Below the pieces are notes generated by a model. It was not told the DNA's origin. It made no database searches and saw nothing but the letters and a program-made list of their open reading frames with translations. A stretch of 10,746 nt of DNA from Deltaproteobacteria bacterium (GTDB lineage Bacteria; Bdellovibrionota_C; UBA2361; JAAYZI01): NCBI GenBank assembly GCA_012514925.1, contig JAAYZI010000160.1, forward strand, positions 1 to 10,746, in the 5' to 3' direction. Position 1 is the stretch's first letter, and the number at the start of each line of letters is the position of its first letter. A program made the position numbers and the translations under genes. Shown piece by piece: positions 1-6,889 of the stretch.

Positions 1-56
1 CCACTTTTTTTTTATGATAATCGCACTGGTAACATAGTGTAATCACCTAATTTAAT

Positions 57-79
57 ATTCATGTGAACGGATACCATGA
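57..79 (+). repeat. Repeat A, left copy
   Basis: This matches 10648-10670 in 19 of 23 positions, same orientation. It lies just left of the diverged inverted repeat B copy. Confidence 0.65.
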
Positions 80-83
80 ATAA

Positions 84-126
84 GATAGGCCGTACCAACT
101 GTATAATCTTACATTTTATGCAAATA
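84..126 (-). repeat. Diverged inverted copy of repeat B
   Basis: Read on the minus strand this stretch aligns along its length with the right-edge repeat B copies with one or two small gaps. Conserved blocks are ATAAAATGTAAG (B has ATAAAACGTAAG), TTGGTACGGCCTA (B has CTGGTACGACCTA) and the intervening spacing. The match is clear in these blocks and poor between them. Confidence 0.55.
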
Positions 127-194
127 CCAGGCCGCCCAAACCTCCAATGGCAAAAGGATCTAATGACCACTCCGGGATTTCATTCCCTGAAACT

Positions 195-467
195 TCATTT
201 GCGATTGGTGGATGCTTCAATTTGGTTTAACACCACCGCCACGGCCTCGAACAAGCTCTCCGGAATTTGCTGGTCAAGCTCTAGGCTGTTTAACGCCCTG
301 GCCAGATTACGGTCCTCCACCACCGGCACGCCAAAACGATGCGCAGTTTGCACAATTTTTTCCGCAATCAGATCTTCTCCCTTAACTTCCACACTTGGCG
401 CGCCATCCTGGCCCGGAAGATACGCCAAACCAACTGCAGTTCTATATCTTCTTTTCGTTGAACTCAT
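195..467 (-). CDS. sctU: Stand-alone C-terminal (cytoplasmic) domain of the T3S export switch SctU/FlhB
   Basis: This 90-residue soluble protein matches the cytoplasmic domain that SctU/FlhB normally carries after its NPTH autocleavage site. Visible family marks are AVGLAY (residues 11-16), GAPSVEVKG (22-30), GVPVVEDRNLARAL (46-59), QQIPE (66-70) and EAVAVVL (74-80). There is no membrane segment and no NPTH: the residues before AVGLAY are RRYRT. In the family this domain docks on the export gate and controls the switch in substrate class. The membrane half is encoded at 4076-4852, so I infer that the two form one split protein. Start: GGGAG at 478-474 lies 6 nt before the ATG at 467 but directly abuts the ATG at 473, so I prefer 467; starting at 473 adds two residues (MK). 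The start overlaps the end of the kinase gene, suggesting translational coupling. Alternatively it could be an FlhX/YlqH-type paralogue with a full-length SctU elsewhere. Confidence 0.85.
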   Translation of the reverse strand: MSSTKRRYRTAVGLAYLPGQDGAPSVEVKGEDLIAEKIVQTAHRFGVPVVEDRNLARALNSLELDQQIPESLFEAVAVVLNQIEASTNRK

Positions 468-3400
468 TTTCATCTCCCGGCTGCCCTAACGCTGCCTCTA
501 CACCCTTTCCCTGCCCCTGGTCTCTATCCACGCTGATGCGCGCCTCCAAATGGGCTGGATTGCGGCGATAAAAAACATCTCTAACCATGGCGTGTAAAGC
601 CGAAATCACGGTCGGACGATCAGCGATCCGTAGCGCCACTTGAGCCGCTAAACCCCTCTGCCAAAAACGCGGTTCAATACTCACACCTAATATTTCAATC
701 TGGGGCCACGCAGATCTGACTTTTTGCAAGACCTCTTGAGCTGCAGACAACGAGGGCAGCAAGTCAAGATTCACAACCAAAATCTGCGCCACCGTATCTG
801 CGTACTGAATCAGGTGCAGCAGCTCATCTTCTTGCGAAACCACCTCTAGAGGAATGCCTAAGGCTTCCAGCGGTCCCTTTAACAACAGCTCCGCGTTTTC
901 GGGAGTGTCCCAAGCCAAAGCTCTCACAGCCTGGGTGGATTCTTGTCCCTGCGCTACTTTGCCGTCTGCATCCGCAGCTACATCTTCCCGCGCCAGGGCT
1001 GCCGGCAAATAAACACTAAAGACCGAACCTTCTCCCTTAGTACTATGAGCCGTAAGCAAACCCTCATGCTGCTTCAAAATAGAATAGCTCAGGGAGAGCC
1101 CGAGGCCACTCCCTTCTAAGCCGATGCCAGTTCGAAAATCCACATTTTTAGTGGTGTAAAAAGGCTCAAAGCAGCGGGCAATTTCTTTAGGATCCATTCC
1201 TCGGCCGTTATCGATCACATCAATGCGCACATAGGGACCGGAAGAGAGCTCCGGATCAATTTCACCGGGAGCAAGCATCAGACTTTGGGCGATGATTTTT
1301 ACCTCTCCCAAGCTCTCATCCGAACTGATCGCCTCCACTGCATTTACGACCAGATTCGCTATAACTTGCTGAATCTGCCCACTGTCAGCCACAACCTCTG
1401 GAAGATTTTCATCAATTCTGACCTCAAAATTAATTTTCTCTCCAAGCAAAGATCGGTAAAGATCACTAGAATCCCGCAATAAATCTCCGATTGAAGTCGG
1501 TCGAAAGGCCAGACTGCCCTGACGTGTTAGTGTCAACATCTGTTTAATCAAGCGCGCTCCCTTAGCGGCCGATTCGATAATTTGATGTGCCGCCCCTACC
1601 AGCATCTCGTCGCCTTCATTTTTTGAAAGCTGGACTTCGATTAGAGAAGCCTGCCCCATTACGGCCTGCAACAGGTTATTAAAATTATGAGCTACCCCCG
1701 AAGCTAACAATCCGGCCATACGCATCTTGTCGGCATCCGCCATTTTAGCCTCAAAACGCCGTGCCAAAATCACGGTTGCCATCTCATTGCACATGCTGCT
1801 TAGCAAAGTTAGACGCCTCTGCGCGAAGAAAAAAGAGGGGGATAACGGCTCCGCTACGAGCACCCCAACCACCTGCCCCAAAGAAACCAGGGGCACGATT
1901 AGGTAGGTTCCAACCCGTAGACGCCCTAATAGCCGCTCTAACCCTGAACAATCCGACTGCTTGCCGCCCTCTACTACTACGGCGCGCTTCTCCCGTAAGG
2001 CTTCATCCAAAAAATCATGGCGGTCTTCGAGCGCAATCTGCAAATTTGAAATTCCCCTGCGCATTCCCGGCCCAATGCCGCCTTGACCCACTAAGTGGGT
2101 GCCCTGTTCATTAAGAGTGGCAAACCAAATACGTTTGCAGGCGAGCTCCTCTTGAATAATCGGAAAGGCATGCTCCCCGATCTCACGCGGGCTGATTAGC
2201 TTCGCTAATTCACGGCTAAGACGGTAAAGCGCCGCTAGAGAACCAGCCTGGCGCTTCTCTGCAGCAAAATGTTCAGCTTGATGAATCACCAGCGCAAGCT
2301 GCCGCGAAGCCGCCTGGACTAGTTCGAAATCAACTTCAGAAAAACGCGCGGTGCGCCGACCCGCCAGGAGAATCGCTCCCAAAACCCTCAGCTCTTGATT
2401 ACGATCTTCGTACATGAGAGGCATTATAATTACGGATCGCAGCCCCTCTTGCCTCCATATTTCAACCACGGCCCGCCGATCATTTTGTACGTTTTCAATC
2501 AACATACCACGGCGCTCCCCAATCGCTTTGCGCAGCAGAGTATGCTGCATCATGACCTTTGAAACCGCTTCAAGGTAAGACTGCGACATACCCTGCGCCG
2601 CCACGATCTCCATAAAATCAGATTCCTCGTCATAAAACACAGCGAAACCACCAGTCGCGGAAGTCGCTTTGATCAGGGCGCGCAAACCACGCAGCGCCAA
2701 CAAGGCCGGATCGACATTCACCTGCAAGGAACGGGAGATCTCGTATAGCGCCTCCAGGCGACGGCGCTGCGTCAAAAGCATGCTTTCACTCTCATGCTTG
2801 TCGCTAACATCCAGACCAAACCCCTCCCAACCGGCAAAGCGACCATCTGCTTCAAAGCGCGGAATCGCGTTCAGCAAAACCCACTTGGTCTCGCCGCTGA
2901 CACGGTTACGCACCCGAATTTCGGAGCTGATCTGCTGGGCACCACCGCCAGCCTGCCGTAACTGCCGCCGCAATGAACGCAAATCGCCTGGCTCAAGCAG
3001 ACGCTCCCAGATCGACGCATCATAAAGCATCGAGTCGGCCGACATGCCGAAAATTCTATCGGTATCTCCCAAAATATCGGTAATACGCAGATCCTGATCC
3101 GTGCGAATAATAATCAAGTTGCCGTACTGCATAAGGCGCATTGATCGCAACTTGGCTTCATCCAACTTGACGCGATAAAGACTACCGGCCACCACATCCG
3201 TAATGATCATCATAATGCGGTCAGCCTGTAACCCCGACGATTCAACCAAAACCAACACTTGCGTATCTAGTTTGGAATTATGGAGCTTTAGATCCAGCAG
3301 AAACTCGGTGCTCTTATTCTCTCCTGATAACACTCCTTTTAGGCGCCTTACAGCCTCACGGCACGCCACATCTGTTAAGAGATCAAAGATTGATGCGCCT

Positions 3401-4059
3401 TCTAGCTCCTCTGCCTTGCTGCCAGTCAATTCCTCAGCCTTGGAGCTGGCATAAGAAATGGTGCCGTCCGCTTGTAACTCCATCACCACCAGCAGCGGAG
3501 AGTCACCACCCAAACCCTGTGTAGCAGACATCACGTCTGAACTTTCGTCGACCCCAGCGGGCTTCGTGTTGAATTTTTCCAGGAAAAGAGCCGCGCTCTC
3601 TCCAATCTGCAAAAGCACCTCGGCGTCATGCCTCGACCAACGCCGTTTTCGCGCAGTATATAAACACTCGATCCAACCGCAAGGCTTCCCAAAGAGCAGG
3701 ATGGGAACCGCACCCCATGAAAGCACAGAGTGTGCGGCCAAAGCCTTGGAAAGTGGCGCAGGAACATGCCTTAGGGCAATTTCACTCAGAAAAAGGGGCA
3801 AGTATAACAAGTCACCCCCGCACTCGATACGGCCATTCTCAAAACTCAAAACGCTTGAGGTCTCGCGTAAGGTTCCGGCTCGCAAAAAAAATTCATCTAC
3901 GCTTAAGTATGGCGCATGGAATACGACCCTTACCTGCTCACACTTCAGCAAATCCGCCGTAAGACCCGCTATTTTGGCGGCTACTTCGGAGGCGCTGCTC
4001 AATGTGGAAAGTTCTTTCTGCCAGATGGCTGATATATCCAATCCATCCTGAAACGACAT
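442..4059 (-). CDS. Large soluble PAS/GAF sensor histidine kinase lying between the two halves of sctU
   Basis: This 1205-residue sensor histidine kinase has no evident membrane segment, so it probably senses a cytoplasmic cue. The order appears to be: GAF-like region (about 10-165), PAS (about 183-300), PAS with PAC (about 310-415), two GAF-like regions (about 445-600 and 620-765), a dimerisation helix, then the ATPase domain. The likely phospho-acceptor is His791 in GVAHNFNNLL. The residue after His is Asn rather than the usual Glu/Asp. The ATP-binding boxes look intact: NLVVNAVEAI, DNGRGMD (950-956), FEPFYTTK (964-971) and GSGLGLS (983-989), so it should be an active kinase. The last 190 residues contain a receiver-like stretch (ILVVNLDLLPS) whose phospho-acceptor Asp is out of register, so it may be a degenerate receiver. 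It starts 16 nt after sctU-N with only a weak ribosome site and runs into the sctU C-terminal gene. No response regulator is encoded in the window. Confidence 0.93.
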   Translation of the reverse strand: MSFQDGLDISAIWQKELSTLSSASEVAAKIAGLTADLLKCEQVRVVFHAPYLSVDEFFLRAGTLRETSSVLSFENGRIECGGDLLYLPLFLSEIALRHVPAPLSKALAAHSVLSWGAVPILLFGKPCGWIECLYTARKRRWSRHDAEVLLQIGESAALFLEKFNTKPAGVDESSDVMSATQGLGGDSPLLVVMELQADGTISYASSKAEELTGSKAEELEGASIFDLLTDVACREAVRRLKGVLSGENKSTEFLLDLKLHNSKLDTQVLVLVESSGLQADRIMMIITDVVAGSLYRVKLDEAKLRSMRLMQYGNLIIIRTDQDLRITDILGDTDRIFGMSADSMLYDASIWERLLEPGDLRSLRRQLRQAGGGAQQISSEIRVRNRVSGETKWVLLNAIPRFEADGRFAGWEGFGLDVSDKHESESMLLTQRRRLEALYEISRSLQVNVDPALLALRGLRALIKATSATGGFAVFYDEESDFMEIVAAQGMSQSYLEAVSKVMMQHTLLRKAIGERRGMLIENVQNDRRAVVEIWRQEGLRSVIIMPLMYEDRNQELRVLGAILLAGRRTARFSEVDFELVQAASRQLALVIHQAEHFAAEKRQAGSLAALYRLSRELAKLISPREIGEHAFPIIQEELACKRIWFATLNEQGTHLVGQGGIGPGMRRGISNLQIALEDRHDFLDEALREKRAVVVEGGKQSDCSGLERLLGRLRVGTYLIVPLVSLGQVVGVLVAEPLSPSFFFAQRRLTLLSSMCNEMATVILARRFEAKMADADKMRMAGLLASGVAHNFNNLLQAVMGQASLIEVQLSKNEGDEMLVGAAHQIIESAAKGARLIKQMLTLTRQGSLAFRPTSIGDLLRDSSDLYRSLLGEKINFEVRIDENLPEVVADSGQIQQVIANLVVNAVEAISSDESLGEVKIIAQSLMLAPGEIDPELSSGPYVRIDVIDNGRGMDPKEIARCFEPFYTTKNVDFRTGIGLEGSGLGLSLSYSILKQHEGLLTAHSTKGEGSVFSVYLPAALAREDVAADADGKVAQGQESTQAVRALAWDTPENAELLLKGPLEALGIPLEVVSQEDELLHLIQYADTVAQILVVNLDLLPSLSAAQEVLQKVRSAWPQIEILGVSIEPRFWQRGLAAQVALRIADRPTVISALHAMVRDVFYRRNPAHLEARISVDRDQGQGKGVEAALGQPGDENEFNEKKI

Positions 4060-4075
4060 GCCTGCCTGAGCTAAA

Positions 4076-4852
4076 CTACTTCTCTACTACGATCACACGC
4101 GCCCTACGCACCCGCGCCACCAAATCCTGCTGCATTATGGATTCATGCATCACACGACGCGCGGATTTATGGTGCGGATCCCCCTCCAATTCTTTATGCT
4201 CCCGCCGCAGCTCTTCATGCGACATGGAAAGCTCCTTGAAAAAAGATCTGCGGCGTATCAAGTACTCGAGGACTCCAAGCCCAAAAAGAACTCCAGCCAT
4301 AAGAAGCAGCATAGCTAAATACCAGCGCTGATAGGCCTGTACAAGTTGCTCAACAGGAAGAAAGAACATTTGTTTTGCATCCTGCAATAACGCGCCTAGA
4401 AAATGGAAGAAGCAAAAAAAGAGCACAAGCAGGTTCAAAATTTTAAGCCACCCGCCCTTTAGCCCCTCCCAAATTTTCTTAAAGCCGTTGCTCACATCAA
4501 AGCGCGAGGCCTTAGGCGCCAGCAGCGCAGATTCAAAACGAAAACCAACCTGTAAAATCTCAACTATCGTGCCCACGGCACAGCCACAGAGCAGACTACC
4601 TACGCCGATTTTTACAAGCTCGCCCCAAGCAAGCCAAAGACTCTCAAACGGGTACCTAAATCCCTCAAGTAGTAGATATTCTAACAGCATTTTATTTTTT
4701 ACCAAACAGGCGCGAGTAAGAAACAGGCCAGCCAGTGCCGTCCCTGCAACACTACATGCCTGCGTAACAATTTGACTTTTAAGAACTTTTCCTTCTTTAC
4801 GGGCTTTTTCGAGCTTTTTTTTGCTAGGCTTAAATGGTTTATTTTCTGACAT
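4076..4852 (-). CDS. sctU: Membrane half of the T3S export switch SctU, ending at the autocleavage position
   Basis: This 258-residue protein is the N-terminal part of SctU/FlhB. It has a charged start with the KKLEKARKEG family motif (about 12-21), four membrane segments (about 28-47, 80-101, 136-154, 177-197), and the cytoplasmic linker with MSHEELRREHKELEGDP (210-226) followed by HHKSARR. In the family the four helices close around the SctRST export gate. A normal protein continues from a beta strand such as ADVVVV into NPTH and about 80 more residues. Here the strand ARVIVV is followed by EK and a TAG stop, so the chain ends where the Asn-Pro scissile bond would be. The missing domain is the separate gene at 195-467. 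The gene follows sctT by 14 nt; GGGGG about 10 nt upstream is a weak ribosome site. A recent truncation is possible, but the rest of the protein and its partner look well kept. Confidence 0.93.
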   Translation of the reverse strand: MSENKPFKPSKKKLEKARKEGKVLKSQIVTQACSVAGTALAGLFLTRACLVKNKMLLEYLLLEGFRYPFESLWLAWGELVKIGVGSLLCGCAVGTIVEILQVGFRFESALLAPKASRFDVSNGFKKIWEGLKGGWLKILNLLVLFFCFFHFLGALLQDAKQMFFLPVEQLVQAYQRWYLAMLLLMAGVLFGLGVLEYLIRRRSFFKELSMSHEELRREHKELEGDPHHKSARRVMHESIMQQDLVARVRRARVIVVEK

Positions 4853-4866
4853 ATAGACGGGACCCC

Positions 4867-5607
4867 CTAACCCAGAAAGGCCCGCCCCAAGCTAGTGCAT
4901 AGAGTAATGAGCTGACCGGACCAATCATCATGAACCAACACCACTAGGAGGAGCAACCCCACATAGCTCTTTAACTGAAATGAGTCGCCATAGAAGTTTG
5001 CTCCGGGCAAAATCTTGGAGAGCCCTCCTACCAAGCAATCACTAAGCAGAAAAACCAACGCCAGAGGCAAAAACAGGGCGACCGTCCCGGTGAAGGCAAA
5101 ATCCAGCACAATCAGAAGTCGCATCCCAATCTCCGGAAGCCGCGTTAACAGATCCTCGGAGCACGGTAGGATGGCGAAGCTTTGTTTAAGCGTTAAGACC
5201 ACCCTTTCCAAAGCTCCACTTATAAGCAGAGTCGCCCAAACCATAAGCTTTGAACAAACTGCCAACTGGGATTGCTGAATATCTGAAAGTGGATCGTAAA
5301 ACGATGCAAGGTTTTGACCTCGACCGCTATCAAAAAGCTCCCCTAACATTCCACCTGCCTCAACCGCTATTGCAAATGGTAACCCAACCAACACACCGAC
5401 CAAGAAATTAGCTGATAGTGCGACTAAACCATCTGAAGACGATCCTCCCGCAAAAGACGCTAACAGCGCTCCCAAAACAAGCGCAAACATGACCCTACGC
5501 AAACAACTCTCTAGTACAGAGCCAAAGGGCAGCAGCGCCAAAACTCCCAACGACCTAAAGAATGCCGCCCAAAATCCCGCCAACCAATTCTCTGAAAGCC
5601 AAAACAT
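4867..5607 (-). CDS. sctT: T3S export-gate membrane protein SctT (FliR family)
   Basis: This 246-residue, very hydrophobic protein has about six membrane segments and belongs to the SctT/FliR family. It joins SctR and SctS to build the helical export gate through which substrates leave the cytoplasm. Recognisable regions are the GLPFAIAVEAGGMLGELFDSGRG-like segment (about 75-97), the DP..QSQLA stretch (about 106-116) and the C-terminal SCLVGGLSKILPGANFYG / FQLKSYVGLLLL portion (about 190-222), which matches the family pattern of a short amphipathic segment followed by 'KS..' and a last membrane helix. Its length is normal for the family. Its ATG overlaps the stop of sctS by one base (TAATG), with GGAAGG 5 nt upstream as ribosome site, so it should be translated together with sctS. 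The neighbours sctS and sctU are in the classic R-S-T-U order. Confidence 0.92.
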   Translation of the reverse strand: MFWLSENWLAGFWAAFFRSLGVLALLPFGSVLESCLRRVMFALVLGALLASFAGGSSSDGLVALSANFLVGVLVGLPFAIAVEAGGMLGELFDSGRGQNLASFYDPLSDIQQSQLAVCSKLMVWATLLISGALERVVLTLKQSFAILPCSEDLLTRLPEIGMRLLIVLDFAFTGTVALFLPLALVFLLSDCLVGGLSKILPGANFYGDSFQLKSYVGLLLLVVLVHDDWSGQLITLCTSLGRAFLG

Positions 5608-5867
5608 TAGAGCCTTCCAAGATAGGCTAAACTTCCCAAAAGCTCGCGCATCAATCCTGCAACCTCCTCCCTATACCAACCTGCGCATAGCGCCACGATA
5701 CACGTAACAACTGCAAACTTAACAAGATAGCCGAGGCTCTGCTCCTGTATTTGCGTTGCTCCCTGCAGCACCGCCACTACTAGGCCGGCTATGGTAGCCG
5801 CTAAAAGCGGCAGCCCCGAACCAAGAATCACCAGCCAAAAACAACGCTGTAACAGCTCGGCAAACAT
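5607..5867 (-). CDS. sctS: T3S export-gate membrane protein SctS (FliQ family)
   Basis: This small 86-residue protein has two membrane helices (about 9-34 and 48-63) separated by LQGATQIQEQSL (34-45), the hallmark loop of the SctS/FliQ family. Several copies of this protein assemble around SctR in the export gate. Length and motif are both standard. It lies 9 nt after sctR, and GAGGGGG directly upstream of the ATG serves as ribosome site. It overlaps sctT by a single base at the TAATG junction. Confidence 0.95.
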   Translation of the reverse strand: MFAELLQRCFWLVILGSGLPLLAATIAGLVVAVLQGATQIQEQSLGYLVKFAVVTCIVALCAGWYREEVAGLMRELLGSLAYLGRL

Positions 5868-5876
5868 ATCCCCCTC

Positions 5877-6524
5877 TTAGAACTGATACGAATTAATGAG
5901 TCCCTTGGTCAGCAGCAGCCAACCGTCGCAAAATACAAACAGAATCAACTTAAGCGGCAAAGAGATCATGACCGGACTGACCATATACATTCCCATACCG
6001 ACCAAAATATTAGCTACGATCAGGTCCACCACTAAAAAGGGAAGCAGCAACACGAACCCCATCGCAAAGGCCTCTTTCAATTCGCTAAGAATAAAAGCCG
6101 GCACCAACACACTAAGGTCGACTGATTCCTGCCGCTGGTCCTGGGCGGCGGGCTTAAGCTCTGTCAGAGCTGCAAGCTCCCCCGCGCCTGCGTGCTTGGA
6201 AAGGAACTTAGACCAGGGTTCAATCAGAGCCGATAGCGGCTTCAGGTGCTTTGCCTGAGGGTCTTTTAACAGCAGCGCAAAATCAATGTCAGCGCTTACG
6301 CGACGCGTCTCTTCCAAAACGGGCGCCATCACAAAAAAAGACATCGCCAGAGAGAGTGCCATTACCACAAGACCGCTCGGCACCTGCTGCGCTCCGAGTC
6401 CGCTCCGAAACAGTCCGAGTACGACACTGATTTTTATGTAAGAGGTCACTAACCCCACTAAGATCGGCACCAGCGCCAGCACCAGCGCACAGATTAGAAA
6501 TGAAATTGGATTAATATTTTGCAC
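5877..6524 (-). CDS. sctR: T3S export-gate membrane protein SctR (FliP family)
   Basis: This 215-residue protein is the core of the export gate. It has four membrane segments (about 7-27, 48-69, 152-173, 183-205). Family signatures are TSYIKISVVLGLFRSGLG (27-44), VPAFILSELKEAF (141-153), and GMGMYMVSP followed by ISLPLKLILFVFCDGW (about 176-202). The cytoplasmic/periplasmic stretch between helices 2 and 3 (about 70-140) is poorly conserved, as usual. The length and the lack of an extra cleaved N-terminal leader are closer to injectisome SctR than to typical FliP, which is about 245 residues and carries a signal peptide. The start codon is GTG, supported by AAGGAGG 9 nt upstream; no upstream in-frame ATG was found. 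A 53-nt gap separates it from the FliO-like gene. Confidence 0.95.
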   Translation of the reverse strand: MQNINPISFLICALVLALVPILVGLVTSYIKISVVLGLFRSGLGAQQVPSGLVVMALSLAMSFFVMAPVLEETRRVSADIDFALLLKDPQAKHLKPLSALIEPWSKFLSKHAGAGELAALTELKPAAQDQRQESVDLSVLVPAFILSELKEAFAMGFVLLLPFLVVDLIVANILVGMGMYMVSPVMISLPLKLILFVFCDGWLLLTKGLINSYQF

Positions 6525-6533
6525 TCCTGGCGC

Positions 6534-6540
6534 CCTCCTT
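6534..6540 (-). promoter_or_regulatory. Strong ribosome-binding site setting the GTG start of sctR
   Basis: AAGGAGG reads on the minus strand, nine bases before the GTG at 6524-6522. It is the best Shine-Dalgarno match in this operon and sits in the 53-nt gap that precedes sctR. It supports the non-ATG start and suggests that sctR translation is initiated independently rather than by coupling to the upstream gene. Confidence 0.7.
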
Positions 6541-6577
6541 GCGCTTCCTACTCCCCCATACTCCCTGCAGTGGTTAG

Positions 6578-6889
6578 TTAGCTCTTAGGCTCCTCCAGAG
6601 CCAAAGCGTCTCCCTGCTGCGCTGGCTGCCGATCCAATACAGAAAAGCATCCATCGCCAAGACCCACCAGATTCAAACGCTGCTGATACTCGATCAGAAT
6701 CAACCAATTGCGCGGAGCGATTTGGACACGCTGTACCACCTTAAAACCTTCTCTGGGCTGAAGCGGCGTCTGAGCCCTGCGTTTAAACCGAAGCAGTAGG
6801 TAACCTGCTGCCATGATCACAAACAGAAAAAAAAGTCCGCGCCCGCCCGCGTAGGACCAAGCCCCTGCCATGTCGCCAAAGTGTCCCAT
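6578..6889 (-). CDS. fliO: FliO-like small membrane protein upstream of the export gate
   Basis: This 103-residue protein has one membrane helix (about 17-34), a basic stop-transfer stretch (RFKRR), and a small beta-rich cytoplasmic domain (about 49-85: GFKVVQRVQIAPRNWLILIEY, then NLVGLGDGCFSVL). This is the layout of FliO: a helix followed by 'l.lg.r..l.lv...g..lllG'. FliO is a flagellar protein that helps FliP (SctR) assemble, and it normally sits just before fliP, as here. It is not a standard part of most injectisomes, so its presence is notable. The usual LLLG is NLVG here. It starts directly at the stop of the preceding gene (TAAATG, no gap), with GGAG 8 nt upstream. Sequence similarity in FliO is low in general, so the call leans partly on position. 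Confidence 0.65.
   Translation of the reverse strand: MGHFGDMAGAWSYAGGRGLFFLFVIMAAGYLLLRFKRRAQTPLQPREGFKVVQRVQIAPRNWLILIEYQQRLNLVGLGDGCFSVLDRQPAQQGDALALEEPKS

Larger units (their letters stand above)
1..194. other. Non-coding left edge downstream of the operon
   Basis: No gene is supported here. It follows the stop of the last minus-strand gene (195) and contains repeat A, the diverged repeat B and a run of nine T (5-13). I see no convincing terminator for the operon: the only inverted repeat near the stop (GGGA...TCCC, about 174-187) is four base pairs long and lacks a T-run. Confidence 0.6.

Noticed and set aside
170..190. Terminator after the last gene of the operon
   Set aside because: The stem (GGGA/TCCC) is only four base pairs with an AT loop and no following T-run on the gene strand.
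76..489. Plus-strand open frame of 137 residues over the left edge
   Set aside because: It runs antisense to the SctU C-terminal gene, which has clear family motifs; no domain or convincing ribosome site.
3458..4051. Plus-strand open frame of 197 residues opposite the kinase N-terminus
   Set aside because: It lies wholly opposite the well-supported kinase gene, has no recognisable domain or ribosome site and has the Ser/Pro/Arg-rich composition typical of an antisense shadow.
4057..4080. Split SctU as a simple frameshift or sequencing error
   Set aside because: The missing half is not in another frame just downstream. It is separated by a complete, intact 3.6-kb kinase gene and has its own ribosome site and start codon.
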